Assembly (NCBI RefSeq): GCF_900446255.1 | Contig: NZ_UIGI01000001.1 | Location: 2,630,763-2,694,762, forward strand | Direction: 5' to 3' | DNA length: 64,000 bases | DNA from: Buttiauxella agrestis | GTDB taxonomy: Bacteria; Pseudomonadota; Gammaproteobacteria; Enterobacterales; Enterobacteriaceae | Shown here: one piece after another, positions 47,919-57,946 of the stretch | Layout of the letters: every line of letters starts with the position of its first letter | Position numbering within the stretch: position 1 is the stretch's first letter | Notes under the pieces: model-generated | Databases searched by the model: none | Told to the model about the DNA's origin: nothing | What the model saw: the letters and a program-made list of their open reading frames with translations, nothing else | Translations under genes and position numbers: made by a program

Positions 47919-49409
47919 ATGTCCAGCCCGGTAATTCTGGCTATTGATGAGGGCACCACTAACGCCAAAGTGGTGGCGGTGAATAGTAACGGGGAAATCT
48001 GCGCCCGTTACAGTGTCGCCGTGGCAATGACGCACCCGGCTCCAGGGCTTGCGGAACAAGACCCCGTTGCGCTGTGGCATGCCGTGTGTGAAGCGCTGCG
48101 CGGCTGCCTGCAACAACTTGGCTCCGTCACCATCGCAGGCGTTGCGATAAGCAACCAGCGTGAGTCAGTGTTGGTGTGGCAGCGCAATAACGGCCAACCG
48201 CTCACGCCCGTCGTGAGCTGGCAGGATCGTCGTTCAGAACAGACTTGCGAGCAACTGTTAGCGCTGGGCCACGGTGAGCTGATCGCCCGCCTGACGGGCC
48301 TGCCCGTTGATCCTCTGTTCCCGGCGGCGAAAATCCGCGCCCTGCTCGATGCCATTCCGGACGGCATGAAACGTGCCGATGCGGGCGAGCTGTGTATCGG
48401 GACAATCGACTCCTGGTTGAACTGGCAACTGACTGCCGGGCATTCGTTCACTACCGACTACTCCAATGCCGCCCGCACCCAGCTGTTTAATATTTACCGG
48501 GGCGAATGGGACGACGAATTACTCAAATTATTCGGCATTCCGCGTACGGCGCTGGCGGAGGTGCGCGCATCTTCCGGGCACCATGGCGAAGTGCAAATCA
48601 ACACCATTTCAGGTTTGCCGATTGGCACGCCAGTTCTGGCGCTTATCGGTGATTCACACGCGGCACTCTACGCGCAACGCAGCGTCTGTGGCCACGTGGT
48701 GAAAGCCACTTATGGCACCGGTTCTTCTTTGATGCTTTCGCTCCCGGAGCCGGTAAACCGCAGTAACCGCCTGAGCACTACGCTTGCCTGGCATGACGGC
48801 GAGCTGAACTACGCGCTGGAAGGCAATATCACTCACACCGGTTCCGGTGCCGCCTGGCTGGGGAAAATGCTAAATATCAACGACCCGGCAAAACTCACCG
48901 AGCTTGCACAATCGGCAGAAAGTAACCAGGGCGTCTATTACGTGCCTGCGCTTTCCGGGCTGGGTGCGCCGTGGTGGGATCTCCACGCACGCGGCATGAT
49001 TTGTGGCCTGACGGACGCCGCTACGCCTGCGGTGCTGGCGCGAGCCGCACTGGAATCACTGGTCTATCAAATTGCAGATGTGTTTTTCGCTATGGAACAG
49101 GCGACCGGCGAGCGTCTCGAATCATTGTGCGTGGATGGCACCGCTACCCAAAACCACTGGCTGATGCAATTACAGGCTGATGTGCTGCAACGCCCGTTAA
49201 TCATTCAACCCGCAGCCGAAATATCCGCACTCGGCGCGACGCTGTTAGCCGGGAAAACTCTCGGCTGGTGGCAAGACGGCACACCGCTTGCGGCACTGGC
49301 CAACTGTGGCGAGCGTTTGCTGCCGCAGGCAGAACAACAAAAAACCATGCAACAAAACTATAAACAATGGCTTGAAGCCGTGGCCCGTTGCCGCTTTCAG
49401 CCAAATTAA
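47919..49409 (+). CDS. FGGY-family carbohydrate kinase
   Basis: 496 aa starting MSSPVILAIDEGTTNAK after AAAGGAGCATAGCC. It has the phosphate-1 loop of FGGY kinases (DEGTTNAK), SWQDRRSEQ, IDSWLNWQLT, GDSHAALYAQR, TYGTGSSLML and, for the C-terminal signature, SLCVDGTATQNHWLMQLQAD. It phosphorylates the keto-sugar made by the downstream isomerase, before cleavage by the transketolase pair (inference). Substrate is not readable; apulose is the favoured guess. Confidence 0.92.
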   Translation: MSSPVILAIDEGTTNAKVVAVNSNGEICARYSVAVAMTHPAPGLAEQDPVALWHAVCEALRGCLQQLGSVTIAGVAISNQRESVLVWQRNNGQPLTPVVSWQDRRSEQTCEQLLALGHGELIARLTGLPVDPLFPAAKIRALLDAIPDGMKRADAGELCIGTIDSWLNWQLTAGHSFTTDYSNAARTQLFNIYRGEWDDELLKLFGIPRTALAEVRASSGHHGEVQINTISGLPIGTPVLALIGDSHAALYAQRSVCGHVVKATYGTGSSLMLSLPEPVNRSNRLSTTLAWHDGELNYALEGNITHTGSGAAWLGKMLNINDPAKLTELAQSAESNQGVYYVPALSGLGAPWWDLHARGMICGLTDAATPAVLARAALESLVYQIADVFFAMEQATGERLESLCVDGTATQNHWLMQLQADVLQRPLIIQPAAEISALGATLLAGKTLGWWQDGTPLAALANCGERLLPQAEQQKTMQQNYKQWLEAVARCRFQPN

Positions 49410-49433
49410 ATCTATTTTGAGCGGAGTGAAGCT

Positions 49434-50852
49434 ATGTCCAGAATCCCTAAACAACTGACCTTCGGTGTGATCATCGGAAACCGCGGGTTCTTCCCAAGCT
49501 ATCTGGTCGCGCAGGCGCATGAACAGGCCGAAGCCCTGTTTAGCAAACTGGGCATTAAAACGATAATGCTGAAAGACGGAGAAACGCATCTCGGTGGCGT
49601 CGAAACCCGTCAGGATGCCAAAGTCTGTGCCGAACTTTTCCGCCAGCATCGTGACGACATTAATGGAGTGGTGGTGCTGTTGCCAAACTTTGGCGATGAA
49701 AAAGCGGTAGCAGAAGCGATTCGCCTTTCCGGTTTGAAAGTCCCGGTGTTAATCCAGGCCGAAGAGGACAATCTCGACAAAATGGGCCTGGCGACACGCC
49801 GCGACAGCTTCTGCGGGAAAATTTCCCTGTGCAACAACCTGCGCCAGTACAACATTCCCTTCACGCTCACCACGCAGCATGTTTGCGCGTTAAGCGGGGA
49901 AGTGTTCGAACAAGATTTACAGCGCTTCGCGCAAATCTGCCGGGTGGTGAAATCGATGCAGGGCGTGCGCATCGGGGCGATTGGTGCGCGCCCGGCCAGC
50001 TTTAACACCGTGCGTTACAGCGAAAAACTGCTCGAAAAAATGGGCGTGGCGGTTGAAACACTCGACCTGTCTGAAATTTTCACCCGCATCAAACACATCA
50101 GCGATGACGATCTGCGGGTGCATGAGAAGCGCGGCATCTTAATTGAAAACGCCGATGCCAGCGGCATTCCCGCCGATAAGTTAACCCAAATGGCAAAACT
50201 GTTTGTGGTGATCAGCGAATGGGTCGTGGCAAACGACATCGACACCACGGCGATCCAGTGCTGGACATCGCTTCAGGAAAACCTCGGCATTAATGTTTGT
50301 TCGATTATGAGCGTGATGTCCGGGCAGTTGATGCCAAGCGCCTGTGAAGTCGACGTGATGGGCGCATTGTCGATGTATGCCCTCGCAAGTGCGTCGCTTA
50401 ACCCGGCCTCAATTGCCGACTGGAACAACAACTTCGGTGACGATCGCAACAAATGCGTGTTGTTCCACTGCGGGAACTTTGCCAGCAGTAGCCTGGAATC
50501 CCCATCGATGGGCACCGCCGATATTATCGGCACGACGGTCGGCAAAGAGAACACCTGCGGCGCAGTACATGGCCGTCTGAAAAGTGGCCCGCTGACTTAC
50601 TTCCGCCTCTCTTCTGATGATTTTACCGGTGAGGTGAAAGCCTATGTCGGCGAAGGGCAATCCGTTGATGACGCGTTAGATACCGTCGGCTGCCGTGCGG
50701 TCATAGAAGTGCCGCATCTGGAAAATTTACTGGCGTGGATTTGTAACAATGGCTTTGAGCACCACGTCGCCATGAACCATTCGGCGACGGGTGTGGTTTT
50801 GCAGGAAGCGTTCAGTAAGTATTTAGGGGTTAACTGTTATCTGCATCGTTAA
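49434..50852 (+). CDS. L-fucose/L-arabinose isomerase-like ketol isomerase
   Basis: 472 aa of the fucose-isomerase fold. Visible features include VVVLLPNFGDEKAVAEAI, IGARPASFNTVRYSEKLLEK, the putative metal-ligand Glu region PSACEVDVMGALSMYAL, a second ligand Asp in DWNNNFGDDRNKC, and a late His in FEHHVAMNHS. It probably converts an aldose to a ketose, feeding the kinase. It is shorter than E. coli FucI (591 aa) and belongs to the smaller COG2407-type group. Last gene of the operon. Confidence 0.87.
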   Translation: MSRIPKQLTFGVIIGNRGFFPSYLVAQAHEQAEALFSKLGIKTIMLKDGETHLGGVETRQDAKVCAELFRQHRDDINGVVVLLPNFGDEKAVAEAIRLSGLKVPVLIQAEEDNLDKMGLATRRDSFCGKISLCNNLRQYNIPFTLTTQHVCALSGEVFEQDLQRFAQICRVVKSMQGVRIGAIGARPASFNTVRYSEKLLEKMGVAVETLDLSEIFTRIKHISDDDLRVHEKRGILIENADASGIPADKLTQMAKLFVVISEWVVANDIDTTAIQCWTSLQENLGINVCSIMSVMSGQLMPSACEVDVMGALSMYALASASLNPASIADWNNNFGDDRNKCVLFHCGNFASSSLESPSMGTADIIGTTVGKENTCGAVHGRLKSGPLTYFRLSSDDFTGEVKAYVGEGQSVDDALDTVGCRAVIEVPHLENLLAWICNNGFEHHVAMNHSATGVVLQEAFSKYLGVNCYLHR

Positions 50853-50856
50853 TCAT

Positions 50857-51657
50857 TTACAAGCCGCGCTCGTGCATTAATCGCGCCAGCGCGGCGTCAT
50901 TAGCCAGAATTTCCCATGCACTACTCACCGCAAGCGGAATATCAACATGGCTAATAAAGTCACGCCCTTTCGGCCCGTAGCCCTGCGCATCATCTCTGAT
51001 ACGCGGGATTTCCCCCAGCGCCAACGAAATATACCGTTCAACCGGCCATAAGCCCTTTTCATGCAGGCTAAACGCGGTATGGGTTTCGTCACTGACTAAC
51101 CGAGGCACAAAACCCGGCCAACTGCGCCATTGCGGCTGATGCGCATCGCCCTGCCAGACGCGTTCAAAGGTCGCGACGGTACGGCGCTGCATGGTCGGGT
51201 CCTGAATGAGTATCGCGCGAGCGGGCGTTATTTCCCGCGTTTGCATCAAATCATGAGTGAAGCGCGCGTTCTCACCGCAGTTAGTCGACTTCTCTTCGGT
51301 CAGCACTTTTTCTGCTGGGACTTTCCAGAACTCGGTCGCAATGTCTTTAATAATTGCGGCTTCTGCGCGGCCAGTGGTGGGAATCGTGTTGTAACGGGGA
51401 TGTTTTGCAATCGCGGCGTATAAGAATGTTGTGGAATGACCAATCCCGCCGGTTATCAGCAGCGGCAGTTCGGTGTTTGCAGCAAGTTCACATGCCGCGT
51501 CAATGGTGGGGATAACGGCATTGCCTGCGAGGATAATCATATCTGCATCAGCCACCGCTGGCGGAGCGGCAAACTCATTGTGAGAAAGCCACTCACCAAG
51601 CGTATTAATGGCATTGATGGTCGTCGGCTGCAAAGCTGGAAATGTTGTCGTCAACAT
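50857..51657 (-). CDS. ydcF: YdcF, DUF218 domain protein
   Basis: 266 aa, identical in length to E. coli YdcF, with ADMIILAGNAVIPTIDAA, LLITGGIGHSTTFLY, STNCGENARFT, IQDPTMQRRTVATF and YGPKGRDFISHVD. DUF218 proteins bind nucleotides (S-adenosylmethionine is reported for E. coli YdcF); the role is unknown. In E. coli it lies beside hrpA and aldA. Here it is convergent with the sugar operon, only 4 bases from its end. Confidence 0.95.
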   Translation of the reverse strand: MLTTTFPALQPTTINAINTLGEWLSHNEFAAPPAVADADMIILAGNAVIPTIDAACELAANTELPLLITGGIGHSTTFLYAAIAKHPRYNTIPTTGRAEAAIIKDIATEFWKVPAEKVLTEEKSTNCGENARFTHDLMQTREITPARAILIQDPTMQRRTVATFERVWQGDAHQPQWRSWPGFVPRLVSDETHTAFSLHEKGLWPVERYISLALGEIPRIRDDAQGYGPKGRDFISHVDIPLAVSSAWEILANDAALARLMHERGL

Positions 51658-51737
51658 AACCCCTCCTTGTTAAAAACCAGCGTACATCATAACGCAGGCC
51701 GCGCCGTTACTGTATAGGGTTGCTCTGAGACTTGTGT

Positions 51738-53387
51738 TTACGCGAGCTTATAAATTCGCGCCTCCCACGGGTGCAGCCGATAGAGTTCATCAACCTGCGG
51801 ATAATTCCCTAGCACACATTCTGCCCATTCGAGCGGCAACTCATCGCTCGTCCAGCGCGCCGATTTCGAGGACATATTGCACAGCACCACAAATTTCGTC
51901 CCATCCAGCACGCGGCTATAGGCATAAATTTGCGCGTGTTCTTCCAGTTCCAGCACGTAACGCCCGTAAATCAGCGTGCGTTCCTGGCGGCGCAACTGGA
52001 TCAGGGCGCGATAGAAATTCAGCACGGAATCCGGGTCTTGCTGCTGGCTGGCCACGTTGATCATTTCAAAGTTGGCATTCACCTTAAACCACGGTTCGCC
52101 ATCGCTAAAACCGGCATTCGGCCAGGCGTTCCACTGCATTGGCGTGCGGGAGTTATCGCGCCCGGTATTGGTCAGGAAAGCGATAATCTCGTCTTCGCTT
52201 TTGCCTTGCGCTTCCATCTCTCGCCACATGTTTTTCGCTGACACATCATCAAAATTTTCTCGCCCCTCGAAGCGGGTATTGGTCATACCGATTTCCTGCC
52301 CCTGGTAGATAAACGGCGTGCCCTGCATCAGAAAATAGAGCGCGGCAATACAGGTGGCGCTTTCACGCCAGTGATGTTCGGTGTCGCCCCAACGCGAGGT
52401 AATACGCGTCAGATCGTGGTTTTCCACATACAGCGCATTCCAGCCCTTACCTTCCAGCGCCTCTTGCCAGGCAGTGAAGATTTTCTTTAACACCGCAGGT
52501 TCCGGGCGCAAACCGGCTTCCGGTTCCCACAACCGCACATGCTCAAACTGGAACACCATGCTCAGACGATTACGGTGCTCCCCGACCCATTCTTCGGCGT
52601 GATCGGCAAACAGACCGTTCATCTCGCCGACGGTGACAATATCGTAGTGCTGCAAGACGTTACGGCTCATGTCATCGACATAATCCAATAGTCCGTCGTA
52701 GTTCAGGTGGCTTTTCATCGACGGCGCGTAGCGCAGTTTGTCAGGATTAGGCACATCAGCCAGCAGCGGCTCTTTTTTCAGATGCGCGATGGCGTCGATG
52801 CGGAAACCGTCGATACCTTTATCCAGCCACCAGCGCATCATGTCGTACACGGCGCGGCGCACATCGTGGTTTTCCCAGTTGAGATCCGGCTGGCGGCGGG
52901 TAAACAGATGCAGAAAATATTGCTCTGTTACCGGGTCAAACTCCCAGGTTGAGCCTTTAAAAATCCCTTCCCAGTTGTTCGGCTCCGCACCGTTTTTGCC
53001 ATCGCGCCAGGTATACCAGTCACGTTTTGGGTTATCGCGCGACGAACGAGACTCAAGGAACCATGGGTGTTCATCGGAGGTATGATTCACGACAAGATCG
53101 ATAATTAGCCGCATTCCACGCGCATGAACTTCACTCAGCAGGCGGTCAAAATCCGCCATCGTGCCAAACTCCGCCATGATCTCCTGATAATCGCTGATGT
53201 CGTAGCCGTTATCGTCATTCGGCGATTTGTACATCGGGCAGATCCAAATCAGATCGATGCCCAGGTCTTTGAGGTAATCGAGCTTTTCGGTGATACCGTT
53301 CAGGTCGCCAATCCCATCCCCGTTGCTGTCCTTAAAACTGCGCGGATAAATCTGATAGGCCACCGCCTCTTTCCACCAGTTCGCCAT
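51738..53387 (-). CDS. GH13 alpha-glucosidase (oligo-1,6-glucosidase / palatinase-like)
   Basis: 549 aa cytosolic glycoside hydrolase family 13. Conserved regions: DLVVNHTSDEHPWF (region I), GFRIDAIAHL (nucleophile Asp), TVGEMNG (acid/base Glu) and YVENHDLTRI (stabilising Asp). The N-terminal WWKEAVAYQIYPRSFKDSNGDG is typical of oligo-1,6-glucosidases and alpha-glucosidases. It probably hydrolyses imported isomaltulose, trehalulose or isomaltose-like sugars. Three bases separate it from the second hydrolase upstream. Confidence 0.92.
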   Translation of the reverse strand: MANWWKEAVAYQIYPRSFKDSNGDGIGDLNGITEKLDYLKDLGIDLIWICPMYKSPNDDNGYDISDYQEIMAEFGTMADFDRLLSEVHARGMRLIIDLVVNHTSDEHPWFLESRSSRDNPKRDWYTWRDGKNGAEPNNWEGIFKGSTWEFDPVTEQYFLHLFTRRQPDLNWENHDVRRAVYDMMRWWLDKGIDGFRIDAIAHLKKEPLLADVPNPDKLRYAPSMKSHLNYDGLLDYVDDMSRNVLQHYDIVTVGEMNGLFADHAEEWVGEHRNRLSMVFQFEHVRLWEPEAGLRPEPAVLKKIFTAWQEALEGKGWNALYVENHDLTRITSRWGDTEHHWRESATCIAALYFLMQGTPFIYQGQEIGMTNTRFEGRENFDDVSAKNMWREMEAQGKSEDEIIAFLTNTGRDNSRTPMQWNAWPNAGFSDGEPWFKVNANFEMINVASQQQDPDSVLNFYRALIQLRRQERTLIYGRYVLELEEHAQIYAYSRVLDGTKFVVLCNMSSKSARWTSDELPLEWAECVLGNYPQVDELYRLHPWEARIYKLA

Positions 53388-53390
53388 CGT

Positions 53391-55031
53391 TTATCTCCCG
53401 ATTAATAAAGCAAAAGATTCATAAGGTTGTAGCTCAAGGCTCACCGCCAACTGGTCGCGCGGTGCGTAGTTGCTGATCAAACATTCGCCGTGCCAGTTCT
53501 GCATAGATTCTGGGATGTGGAGCGTGAGATGTTGCGCCGTGAAATTGTTCACGACCAATAAACGCTCGTCTTGCAGCGTTCTGAGCCAGGCGAAAACCTG
53601 CGGATGTTCTGGTAAGACTTGCTGGAAATCACCATAAACCAGCACCGGGTACTGTTTGCGCAAGGCGATGAGCTTTTGGTAATGCCAGAGAATGGAGTCC
53701 GGTTGTGCGAGCGCTGTCGCAACGTTGATATCGCGGTAGTTTGGGTTGACGGCAATCCACGGCGTGCCCGACGTAAAACCAGCATTCGGGCTGGCGTCCC
53801 ACTGCATCGGCGTGCGAGCATTATCGCGCCCGTTAGCATGAATCCCGAGCATCATGTCCTCGTGGCTGACGCCTTGCGCCAGCCGCTCTTTGTACAGATT
53901 CAGACTCTCGATGTCGCGGTATTCATCGATATTCCCGAAGCGCACGTTGGTCATGCCGATCTCTTCGCCCTGATAGATATACGGCGTCCCTTTCAGACCA
54001 TGCAGCACCGTGGCGAGCATTTTGGCCGACACTTCGCGGAACTCGCCCTCGTCACCAAATTTCGACACCGCGCGCGGTAAATCATGGTTGCTCCAGAACA
54101 GCGAATTCCAGCCCTGATGCGCCAGAGCGGTTTGCCATTTGTCGATAACCGCTTTAAAACTTGCGAGTTCAAACGGCTTGCTGCGCCATTTCCCGGCGTG
54201 CTCATCCCAGAACTGTTTGATGTGGTCGAACTGGAAAACCATCGAGAGTTCTTCGCGCTCGGCCCCGCTATACAGCAGCGCGTCTTCAGGCGTGGCACTC
54301 CAGGCTTCACCGACCGTTACAGTGTCCCCATTGCCAAAGGTGGCGCGGTTCATCTGGCGAATTAACGCGTGCAGATGTTTGCCGTTCGCCATAATCTGCG
54401 CGTCCACTTCTTTACCAATCAGGTCGATAACGTCCATGCGAAAACCGCCGATACCTTTCGCCAGCCAGCGGTTCATCATGGCATGGACTTCTTCGTGTAC
54501 GCGTGGGTTTTCCCAGTTCAGATCTGGCTGGCGCACAGAAAACTGGTGCAGATAATATTCGCCGCTGGCCTCGTCAAGCGCCCAGCCGCTGCCGCCAAAG
54601 TAAGAATGGAAATCATTCGGCGGGCCGCCGTCAGCCGCAGGTTTGCGCCAGATATAGAAATCGCGATACGGGTTATTTTTCGATTTCAGCGCTTGGATAA
54701 ACCAGGGGTGTTCATCAGAGGTGTGGTTGACGACTAAATCCATCAGGATATGAATATCGCGCTGTTTCGCCTGCGCAATCAGCGCCTCCATCTGCGCCAT
54801 GGTGCCAAATTCGGCGGCAATATCTTCGTAGTCGGAAATGTCGTAGCCGTTGTCATCCATCGGCGAGCGGTAAACCGGCGAGAGCCAAATCAGATTGATG
54901 CCGAGCTGTTGCAGGTAGTCGAGTTTGCTGATGATGCCGGGAATATCGCCGATACCATCGCCGTTGCTGTCCATAAAACTGCGCGGATAGATTTGGTACA
55001 CCACCGCATTGTGCCACCATTTTTTTTCCAC
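53391..55031 (-). CDS. GH13 alpha-glucosidase, second copy type (trehalulose hydrolase/oligo-1,6-glucosidase-like)
   Basis: 546 aa with GTG start at 55031 after GGAGAAATCA. Same GH13 signatures: DLVVNHTSDEHPWF, GFRMDVIDLIGK, TVGEAWSATP, WSNHDLPRAV. It is clearly diverged from its neighbour in the substrate-facing loops (NHDLPRA against NHDLTRI), so the two enzymes probably split related alpha-glucosides, as PalQ and PalZ do in Erwinia rhapontici (family knowledge; assignment to one or the other is not possible). Confidence 0.91.
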   Translation of the reverse strand: MEKKWWHNAVVYQIYPRSFMDSNGDGIGDIPGIISKLDYLQQLGINLIWLSPVYRSPMDDNGYDISDYEDIAAEFGTMAQMEALIAQAKQRDIHILMDLVVNHTSDEHPWFIQALKSKNNPYRDFYIWRKPAADGGPPNDFHSYFGGSGWALDEASGEYYLHQFSVRQPDLNWENPRVHEEVHAMMNRWLAKGIGGFRMDVIDLIGKEVDAQIMANGKHLHALIRQMNRATFGNGDTVTVGEAWSATPEDALLYSGAEREELSMVFQFDHIKQFWDEHAGKWRSKPFELASFKAVIDKWQTALAHQGWNSLFWSNHDLPRAVSKFGDEGEFREVSAKMLATVLHGLKGTPYIYQGEEIGMTNVRFGNIDEYRDIESLNLYKERLAQGVSHEDMMLGIHANGRDNARTPMQWDASPNAGFTSGTPWIAVNPNYRDINVATALAQPDSILWHYQKLIALRKQYPVLVYGDFQQVLPEHPQVFAWLRTLQDERLLVVNNFTAQHLTLHIPESMQNWHGECLISNYAPRDQLAVSLELQPYESFALLIGR

Positions 55032-55047
55032 TGATTTCTCCTTTTTT

Positions 55048-55077
55048 GTCGGATGACGCTGCGCTTATCCGACCTAC
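55048..55077. repeat. REP element
   Basis: GTCGGATGACGCTGCGCTTATCCGAC followed by CTAC, the standard enterobacterial REP pattern, lying between the hydrolase and the ATPase genes. Such elements inside operons can stabilise upstream mRNA or cause partial termination. Confidence 0.8.
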
Positions 55078-55086
55078 AATACCTCG

Positions 55087-56181
55087 TTAGATCCGCACAA
55101 ACGCCCGCCCGTCGCTGTTAAACAAGTAGCAATTCTCAGGCGGCAGACGCAGGCCGATGCGTCGGTCAGCTTTTATCTCAAGCCTGAAAGTATGGCGCAT
55201 CACCAGCGGTTCGCTACCGTAACCGCTATTTACATACAGCAGCGTCTCGTTGCCCATTTGCTCAACAAACAACACTTCCGCTTCAATGTCTGCCTGCGCC
55301 AGTTCGGTTATCTGAACATGTTCGGGGCGAATACCGAGGCGCACAGCTTGCCCTTCAGGTACACCAGCCCCGTTCATCGGCAGCGAAATAAGCTGGCGGT
55401 TTTCCAGCAACACATCCGTGCGCTGGGCGTTGCCGCTCACCAGAACGCCGGGGATCAGGTTCATTTTTGGCGAACCGATAAACTGCGCCACAAACACGTT
55501 CGCCGGACGGTCGTACAGCTCAAGCGGCGTCCCAACCTGCTCGATTTGCCCTTGATTAAGTACCACGATGCGATCGGCAAGCGTCATCGCTTCGACCTGA
55601 TCGTGGGTGACGTACAAAATCGTGGCGTTGATACGTTTATGCAGGGCAGCGATTTCCATGCGCATCTGCACACGCAGCGAAGCGTCAAGGTTTGAGAGCG
55701 GTTCATCAAACAAAAACAGGCTTGGCTCGCGCACAATCGCCCGCCCGATAGCCACGCGCTGGCGCTGACCGCCGGAGAGATCTTTAGGTCGCCGGTCAAG
55801 CAAATGCTCGAGTTGCAAAATACGCGCGCTTTCCCGCACTTTTTCATCAATGGTTTTGACGGGCAGTTTCGCCATTTCCAGCGCAAATGCCATATTCTGG
55901 TACACCGTCATATGCGGATAGAGCGCGTAGGACTGGAACACCATGCCGATGCCGCGCTCTGACGGAGAATCGTCGTTGACGCAAACCCCGTCGATACGCA
56001 TCTCGCCGCCGCTTATCTCCTCAAGACCCGCGACCATCCGCAGCAAGGTTGATTTCCCGCAGCCGGACGGCCCAACCACCACCACAAACTCCCCGCTGTT
56101 GACTTCGAGATCGAGCGGTTTGATCACCTCAGATGCCGCGCCGTAGCGTTTTTGAATTTTATCGAGTACGAGTTGCGCCAT
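55087..56181 (-). CDS. MalK/UgpC-type sugar ABC transporter ATPase
   Basis: 364 aa. Walker A GPSGCGKST (residues 37-45), signature LSGGQRQRVAIGRAIV, Walker B LFLFDEPLSNLD and switch His in YVTHDQVEAMTLAD, then a C-terminal TOBE regulatory domain (IPGVLVSGNAQ, VRLGIRPEHV, QMGNETLLYV). It energises the CUT1 alpha-glucoside importer encoded upstream. Confidence 0.94.
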   Translation of the reverse strand: MAQLVLDKIQKRYGAASEVIKPLDLEVNSGEFVVVVGPSGCGKSTLLRMVAGLEEISGGEMRIDGVCVNDDSPSERGIGMVFQSYALYPHMTVYQNMAFALEMAKLPVKTIDEKVRESARILQLEHLLDRRPKDLSGGQRQRVAIGRAIVREPSLFLFDEPLSNLDASLRVQMRMEIAALHKRINATILYVTHDQVEAMTLADRIVVLNQGQIEQVGTPLELYDRPANVFVAQFIGSPKMNLIPGVLVSGNAQRTDVLLENRQLISLPMNGAGVPEGQAVRLGIRPEHVQITELAQADIEAEVLFVEQMGNETLLYVNSGYGSEPLVMRHTFRLEIKADRRIGLRLPPENCYLFNSDGRAFVRI

Positions 56182-56183
56182 GG

Positions 56184-57032
56184 TTATCCCTTAATCGCTC
56201 CACTGGTAAGCCCGCTGACAATGCGTTTCTGGAAGATAAGCACCAGCACGATAATCGGCAGCGTTACCACGACGGACGCCGCCATAATGCTGCCCCACGG
56301 CAGCTCAAAGGTTGAAGCGCCGCTGAACATACTGATGGCGACCGGCACCGTGCGTTTGTCGCCAGAAATAATAAACGTCAGCGCGAACATGAATTCATTC
56401 CACGCACCGATAAACGCCAGCAGCCCGGTAGTCACCAGCGCAGGCGCCAGAATCGGAGCAAACACCCGGCGTATAATGGTCCAGGTTTTGGCGCCATCAA
56501 CAATTGCCGCCTCTTCCAATTCAACGGGAATCGACTTCATAAACGTGGTCAGCACCCAAACGGTGAACGGCAGCGAAAAGGTGGTGTATGAGAGCACCAG
56601 CGCACCGAGCGAGTCATACAGCCCAAGAAAACGCACCAGCTCAAACATGCCTGTTAGCACCGCCACCTGCGGGAACATTGAGACACACAGAATGGTGAAC
56701 AGCAGGAATTTGCGCCCGCGAAACTGAACGCGTGCCAGCGCGAAAGAGGCCGTGATCGACACCAGCAGGCAGATGCCCACGGTTATCGTCGCCACCAGCA
56801 CCGAGTTCAACAGGCTGCGGGCGATACCGTTATCGACCAGCGCGGTGACATAGTTTTGCCAGTGCCAACCGCTGGGTAAATAGGCCGGAAGGAACAGCTC
56901 CTGCCCGGTGCGCAATGACGTAATAATCGCGTAGTAAAACGGGAAAACGCAAAACAGCACCGCGCAGGTCGCACCAAAGTAGATAACCAGGCTATGGCCG
57001 AATTTCCGTTGCTGACGGGTCATTTTCATCAC
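56184..57032 (-). CDS. Carbohydrate ABC permease (MalG-like)
   Basis: 282 aa, about six transmembrane helices, with the ABC permease EAA loop (VELEEAAIVDGAKTWTIIRR) that docks on the ATPase. GTG at 57032 overlaps the previous stop (GTGA); an ATG follows at once and could be used instead. Partner of the MalF-like permease. Confidence 0.93.
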   Translation of the reverse strand: MMKMTRQQRKFGHSLVIYFGATCAVLFCVFPFYYAIITSLRTGQELFLPAYLPSGWHWQNYVTALVDNGIARSLLNSVLVATITVGICLLVSITASFALARVQFRGRKFLLFTILCVSMFPQVAVLTGMFELVRFLGLYDSLGALVLSYTTFSLPFTVWVLTTFMKSIPVELEEAAIVDGAKTWTIIRRVFAPILAPALVTTGLLAFIGAWNEFMFALTFIISGDKRTVPVAISMFSGASTFELPWGSIMAASVVVTLPIIVLVLIFQKRIVSGLTSGAIKG

Positions 57033-57946
57033 CGCTTCTCCTTCTCGTTTAAACGTGAGACGCGGATAAAGCAGGCGGCAATGCCCGCTACCATCATAAA
57101 CACCAGCACAGACGCCGCCGAACCCATGCCCATATCCTGATACGAAATAATCTGCTCGCGGGCGTAACCAGACACCGACATCGTGGCCTCGCTGTTGGAG
57201 GTCAGCACAAAGATCAGATCGAAAATGCGCATCGCGTCCATCACGCGGAAAATCAGCGCCACAATCATCGCTGGCATAATCAGCGGCAGCGTAATACGTT
57301 TAAACCGCTGCCACGGGCTGGCACCATCCACGCGCGCCGCTTCGTAAAGATCGTTGGGGATCAATTGCAGTGCGGCCAGCAGCATCAGCGCCATAAACGG
57401 CGTAGTTTTCCAGACATCGGCAATCACCACCGCCCACATGGACAGCGACGGTTCGGCAATCCACGCCAGATGCGCCTGATAACCAAAGATTTTCGCCAGC
57501 AGATCGTTCACCACGCCGTACTGATCGTGGAACATCCAGCCCCACATTTTGGCGCTCACAATGGTCGGAATCGCCCACGGCACCAGAATCGCGGTGCGCA
57601 CTAAGCCCTGGCCGCGAAATTTCTGGTTCATTAACAGCGCCAGCAACATGCCAAGAAACAGCTCAATGCCGACCGATACCACGGTAAACCACAGCGTATT
57701 GCCGACCGCCTGCCACCACAGCGGGTCCACCAGCACACCGCTGCTATCGCCGTCATGGGTGGCGTAATAGTTCGCCAGCCCCACCATCTGGTATTCGGAA
57801 GGGTTATCGAGCATCGCGTTGGTGAAGCTGAAAAAGAAGGTGCGCACCAGCGGCCAACCCGCCGCCAGTGCCAGAAGTAAAAGCGCTGGCGCCACCAGTA
57901 TCCACGCGATACGGTGGCGTCGCTGTTGATAGCCTGAGTGCGCCAA
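57029..57946 (-). CDS. Carbohydrate ABC permease (MalF-like)
   Basis: 305 aa, six or so helices with the EAA loop DLYEAARVDGASPWQRFKRI. The start is TTG immediately after the stop of the binding-protein gene, with AAGGA about 10 bases upstream; no nearby ATG gives a full first helix (residues about 14-33). First permease of the alpha-glucoside importer. Confidence 0.92.
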   Translation of the reverse strand: MAHSGYQQRRHRIAWILVAPALLLLALAAGWPLVRTFFFSFTNAMLDNPSEYQMVGLANYYATHDGDSSGVLVDPLWWQAVGNTLWFTVVSVGIELFLGMLLALLMNQKFRGQGLVRTAILVPWAIPTIVSAKMWGWMFHDQYGVVNDLLAKIFGYQAHLAWIAEPSLSMWAVVIADVWKTTPFMALMLLAALQLIPNDLYEAARVDGASPWQRFKRITLPLIMPAMIVALIFRVMDAMRIFDLIFVLTSNSEATMSVSGYAREQIISYQDMGMGSAASVLVFMMVAGIAACFIRVSRLNEKEKR